Source: Brachyhypopomus gauderio (Eukaryota > Chordata > Actinopteri > Gymnotiformes > Hypopomidae). Taken from it: 64,000 nucleotides of DNA. The first letter of the stretch is position 1. Each line of letters opens with the position of its first letter. Shown piece after piece: positions 59,599 to 64,000 of the stretch. Both the position numbers and the translations under genes were made by a program. The stretch lies in the NCBI RefSeq assembly GCF_052324685.1, contig NC_135212.1, positions 10,822,438 to 10,886,437 on the forward strand. The letters run 5' to 3'. The notes below the pieces were generated by a model, which made no database searches, was not told where the DNA came from, and saw only the letters and a program-made list of their open reading frames with translations.

Positions 59599-62500
59599 TC
59601 ATACCACACTGCCATGTACAGTTGGGTGGATGAACTGTGGGTTCATGTAAGAGAAGCCAGCAAACTCATTCTGGTCGATGTTGGCAATGACCAGCTGGTC
59701 AGGAGGGGTCAGCATGGGCTGGGTGCGTGTGAAGAACTTGTCAAAGTTTTCCGCTCCTTTGCCGCACTGGAACAAGAGAGTGAAAGAAAGAATGAGTAAG
59801 AAGGAGGGATACACTGTGCTTAGATATGCAGACCTCAAAGGAGCCTGGCCTTTCTCCTCCACACTGTGAACGAGAACAGTTCTTCCACAGACCTGAGTCC
59901 CAGCCATGAATACAATCACAGCCTCACCTGTTGCATGTCAGGATCGAGAAGGCTGTTTCTGAGCCTGACACATGGAGAGGTTGGAGCAGCTATGCACAAC
60001 ACCACAGTCACAACCAGCACAGAGATGTGTTTGAACAAGAGCTTTTGCAGCTGTGGTGGTAAAAGTGCTTAGCCTTGAGACTTCTAGACTGGATTCTAGA
60101 TTAGTTCTAAACTGGATTGTTAAACTGTGCGTAAGATTTTTTTTCCGTTGTCTGTTTATCTGTAATAACTGCTGTCGTGCTTTGGGTAACTCAAGCTGCT
60201 TTATCCTGACATTATTAGGTTCACATACTCTATTGGACCTACTAGTCATTCATTTTCCAGTAATTTTTCATCTGCTCTTCAATTTAAGTATTAAATCCAC
60301 CACTGCTGCTACCACTCTATTGTACTGTGTGGTCAGCTGAATGACTGTACTGAAGTTATGAGACATAACTGAGTGATTTTAATATAGAATTCCCTTCTGA
60401 AAAATTTGTCAAATACACATGAATGCTAATACTACTTATAATTCCTGTGCTACCCCCTTTCGTCTTGCCATAGATCCTCCTGGGGACACAAGGTGACACT
60501 GTCCCCTATCTGACTGAGGCACTCTTTCGTGAGCTCACCCTCAGGGACCATTGCTTGGATGCCTTCATGGATGCTTTGTATCTCATCCTGAACAGTGGAC
60601 CTTTGTAGGACCACTTGTAGGATCCTTCATTTATTTCCAAGATCAAAGAAAAAGCTGTGGCCCAACACATGCTTATATCTGCATAGGAATCACATATTTG
60701 AAAAGTTCCAAAAACAACCCTAAAGTAAGAAATGATCTCATTCTTGCCTCAGATCAAGACTATGTATCTCTGCTAGTGCTTCTGGAGCTTAGTGCAGCTT
60801 TTGGCACAGTAGATCACAGGATCCTCATAGAATGGTTAGAAATCTGGGTTGGAATCTCAGGTACAGCCCTTTCATGGTTTCATTCTTACTTAACAGTTTG
60901 TATTGTATTGTATTGTAACAGTATTGAGCTCAATAAAATGCCAAATTATGGAGTCCCGCAAGGCTCCATCTTATTTTACATTATATTTGCTACCTTAGGT
61001 CAGGTTCAATGTTTTCGCATTTGTATTACATTTTTTTGTTCTTTTAATAAAATGTCTCAATACTCGTACTTGTGCCCAGACTTACTGTTTCAGCCTTGGG
61101 TGCATCCACAGTGCAACAGTTGTGTTGTACTGTAACTAAGAGTAAGCACAATGGCTTGGTGGAAGCATATTTGCACTCAGTGCTAGCATCATGGTTTTGT
61201 GGCGCTACCTGGGTGCAATTTCCAAGTTGTCTGTCAGTGCTTCTATAGTGCTTGCACTAGTGTCTTGCATTACTTATATATGCATTATAAACATATTAAA
61301 GCTACAATGTAGATGCCCTAAGTAGTGATCACTTGGTCTATTTCCTCACCAGAAAAGGTTTGTTATGAATCTTAAGTTTGTTATGAGTGTTAATAGTTTT
61401 GACCTTTGGCACATGAGATTACTGATGATTCAAAAATTATTTGAGTGTAATATTTGAATAGCACTACTGAGCATATCTAGGGGACTTTCATTTTGCCTTG
61501 GGTGAGGTAAAAGCAATTGACTGACATCACTGAGTGTGGTGAGGTAAAAGCTAGGGATCTTTAGTGTTGCTGATCACTGGTGAGTTTGGTGAGGTAAAAG
61601 CAATTGACTGACATCACTGTGTGTGGTGAGGTAAAAGCTAGGGGTCTTTAGTGTTGCTGATCACTGGTGAGTTTGGTGAGGTAAACTCTATGATCTGGCA
61701 TCACAGTGCTCCTTCAACAATAAAATCAGACAACTTCAGTAAAAGGAAAACAGAAATCTGCTATTTTAGGGAGACATTTACAGAAAATCTCATCACATAG
61801 ATATATATTTATAGACACATCACATGGGCATACATTTATAGATGTCAGCAGAGTTTTACAGTAATTCAACCGCTCTTGCCCCAAACATAAACAAAATGCA
61901 CACGCACACACAAACTCACCACTTTGGGTTTGAATGGGGGCTGAACCTCTCTGTTGGCCAGGCGGTCCCAGTCAATTCGGCGAAAGAAGGCCTGCTCTTT
62001 AAGATCCCTCTCCCCCTCTGGACCACAGCCCAGCCGCTTGGAGGGGTGCTTGGTCATCAGCTGTGTGTGTGTGTGGAAAGGACAGACATTACAAGTAATT
62101 GAAGGGGCAGAAATACAGACTGTTCCAGGCTTCCAATACTACATTTCTTACTGTATGTAGATTTATGTCAGCAATGTCATTTTATACACTCACATACACA
62201 CCACATACAGATAACGAAATACATTCTGAATATTATGGATGATGGTGACATTAGTGACCTGAACAGTTAATCTGGACTCAGCAATAAGAAATAATGATGC
62301 ATCACTTCCTTATAGTACAAAACGGATTCTCAATTGTTTGCTACCCTGTCTTTGTGAGAGAGTAATGTCTTACAATCCTCTCTACAGCTGGAGGTAGCTG
62401 TGATGTGTTATCTACTGTTCTGGAATCCTATTATATCCTATTCTGATCCTATTATAATGGTTCAGGTCAGGCTTTAGACAGGAGCACTGATCCTGAATCA

Positions 62501-62638
62501 GCAGAGTTGACCGTGGGGTACAGCACTCACCCCCTTGCAGATGGACACAGCTTCTTTGGACATGGACTTTGGGTAGGACACATTGTGCTCCATAATGGAC
62601 TGGAATAGTTCGTCCTCATCCTCCCCGTCAAATGGGGG
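59599..62638 (-). CDS. prkca: protein kinase C alpha, C-terminal three exons (partial)
   Basis: Exons in coding order (minus): 62638-62531 (36 codons), 62060-61920 (47 codons) and 59766-59599 (55 codons plus stop). All are phase 0 with GT-AG borders. Exon 1 of the three reads [20 protein letters not shown], part of the kinase C-lobe. The second starts [19 protein letters not shown], the end of the kinase domain and start of the AGC C-terminal tail. The last reads [20 protein letters not shown] and ends GSVV. The turn motif MLTPPD and hydrophobic motif FAGFSY, both phosphorylated for maturation in conventional PKCs, are present. The [13 protein letters not shown] and PQF-HP signature separates alpha from beta and gamma. 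PKC alpha is a calcium- and diacylglycerol-activated Ser/Thr kinase recruited to the plasma membrane. The final SVV fits a class I PDZ ligand. The rest of the kinase and the C1/C2 domains must lie right of 64000. Confidence 0.93.
60470..61100 (+). pseudogene. degraded LINE RT fragment in a PKC intron
   Basis: Reads [20 protein letters not shown] (the usual DLSAAFDTVDH block with its first Asp changed), [16 protein letters not shown] and [11 protein letters not shown]. It is antisense to the PKC gene and clearly non-functional. Confidence 0.7.
61486..61690. repeat. tandem repeat, about 85-90 bp unit, just over two copies
   Basis: The stretch ggtgaggtaaaagcaattga ... gctgatcactggtgagtt occurs twice in a row and starts a third time, in the PKC intron. 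Confidence 0.85.
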
Positions 62639-62927
62639 CTGTGGGAAACACAAAAACATTATGTGAACCACTACAGAACTGCTAAACTCCACCATGGAGA
62701 TGTACGAGATGAAGCCGGATCAAAAAGAGTCTCACTGGTTACCAGGTAACTGGCATCAATTGAAACAAACTAGGAAACCTTGGAAAAAACTTTATTTTAA
62801 TAGGCATTTAAAGGCAATTGTTGAAAAAAAGATATCTGGGTGATTTGTTCAGAGCCAAGGAGGAGGATGTGTAGTTAAGACAGGCCAAAGGAGAAGGACA
62901 GAAACATGGTGAGAAACAGCCACCAGA

Positions 62928-62930
<3 letters not shown>

Positions 62931-62965
<35 letters not shown>

Positions 62966-62967
62966 CG

Positions 62968-63017
<50 letters not shown>

Positions 63018-63117
63018 GTGGGGGGGTTGGGTGTGTGTGTGGGTTTGTGTGTGTGTGTGTGTGTGGGTTTATGTGCGTGAGTGGGTTTGTGTGTGTGTGT
63101 GTGGGTGTGTGTGTGTT
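62931..63117. repeat. (TG)n compound microsatellite
   Basis: TG runs interrupted by tcgcgtgta, gggg and gggtttgtg blocks, about 187 bp, in the PKC intron or upstream flank of the last exons. Confidence 0.95.
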
Positions 63118-63530
63118 TGAGGATATATAGCAATAAAATTTAATAAAATATGCAGAGAATTAAAAAAATTACCACATATAAAAACAGGGAAAACAATACA
63201 AACTAGTAACAATGTTAAGTGATACTGTAAAATTTAAAATACTCAGAAAAATCAATCAAAGAAAGGGCAGATTTAATGACCTAAACAGATAAAACTGTTT
63301 TATGTCCTAAAACAGATATTCAGTGCTAGATTGCTAAATAATGAATAAGAAGTCATGCTGTCTTCCTTATTTATATGCCAAAATACTGTAATATCCACAC
63401 ATAAGGCACCAACAGATATCTTCAATAAACACTTTATTTAAAGCCAGCATAAAGACATCACTTCAACATCAATTCATATGATTTATAGTGTATAATATAA
63501 TTTCCTAAAGGCAACAGGTAGGCAACACAG
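63118..63530. other. unassigned AT-rich sequence (PKC intron)
   Basis: No exon is recognised; the upstream kinase exons are not in the window. Confidence 0.5.
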
Positions 63531-63628
63531 AGTTGCTTGAGCAGAGCTAATGTTCTTGAGCAGAGCTAATGTTCTTGAGCAGAGCTAATCTTCTTGAGCA
63601 GAGCTAATGTTCTTGAGCAGAGCTAATT
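63531..63628. repeat. 19-bp tandem repeat, five copies
   Basis: Five copies of ttgagcagagctaatgttc with minor end variants (atctt, attttc). Confidence 0.9.
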
Positions 63629-63775
63629 TTCTCTCATCTGAGAGTATCTTTAAGTTTTATCTTTAATGTTCTCTCATCTTTAAGTATTCTGGATAAGTAC
63701 ATACATAATATAGTCATAAAATGTCCTGATTTTATTTTTTTCAGGTACTGCATTATGGATCATATGAAAGCACAT

Positions 63776-64000
63776 TGTCACGTATGGAGCCGCTCCTTCT
63801 GTCTGTCCTGTCCGTGTCTTCTGTTTATCCTCGTCTAGATCCGTTCCTCAGGTAGTCCTGTCCACGTCTTCCGTTCTTCCTCACCTTCTTGTCATGTCTG
63901 TCTCTTCCCTCTTGCTTTGCTCTCAGGTGTTTATCGTTTAGGTTTGATTTGTTTGATACTTATATGTGTTTGATACCTGTGTTTCAGTCCCTCTTTGTAG
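63776..64000 (+). mobile_element. possible LTR start, cut by the window edge
   Basis: tgtcacgtatggagccgctc opens a CT-rich stretch with ctgtcctgtccgtgtcttc repeated once in altered form. The TGTCACG start matches the minus-strand starts of the LTRs at 25169, 48166 and 51844, but in plus orientation. The second end lies beyond the window. Confidence 0.35.

Overview
The window is vertebrate nuclear DNA and almost certainly from a teleost fish, probably an otophysan. It has exon-intron genes with GT-AG junctions, a fish-type CYP2K cytochrome P450, tRNA-headed SINEs that share a tail with an L2-type LINE, Tc1, hAT, Harbinger, BEL/Pao and L2 elements, and long CA/TG and GA microsatellites. I see no bacterial or organellar genes. 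All assignments come from reading the sequence and recalling protein families; no database search was run.

Layout. 1-7.3 kb: no host gene, only a gypsy pol fragment, a hAT end beside a dispersed repeat, a broken Harbinger transposase and a 161-bp hAT-type MITE. 7.66-14.05 kb (+): a complete nine-exon CYP2K-like P450 (504 codons) with a Charlie-like hAT element in intron 2. 14-16.2 kb: degraded LTRs. 16.2-28.6 kb: a nested stack. A Tc1 element is split by an L2-type LINE, which is in turn split by a complete, very young BEL/Pao retrotransposon (one 1,965-codon ORF), a hAT MITE with a perfect 8-bp target duplication, and a 2.5-kb non-autonomous LTR element with a 5-bp duplication and an ORF I do not recognise. 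28.7-30.8 kb: a second L2 LINE and a tRNA SINE.

32.9-35.1 kb (+): a decayed multi-exon coding locus of unknown family, with two in-frame TGA codons and a SINE inside one exon. 36.4-40.1 kb (-): ten or more exons of the PH-RhoGAP core of an ARHGAP23-like gene, with frame breaks and no flanking exons found. 43.3-46.75 kb: a 54-bp minisatellite, then a 41-bp satellite that runs directly into a LINE tail. 48-56.4 kb: two solo LTRs related in design to the 2.5-kb element, GA-rich microsatellites, and an L2 LINE with a SINE inside it. 59.6-62.6 kb (-): the last three coding exons of a protein kinase C alpha gene, which continues off the right edge.

The three recognisable host loci (CYP2K, ARHGAP23-like, PRKCA) do not form a pathway. 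In human, ARHGAP23 and PRKCA both lie on chromosome 17q, so their proximity here fits ancient synteny. Most of the remaining sequence is layered mobile DNA. The most unusual items are the nested stack, the orphan-ORF LTR element and the decayed unknown locus.
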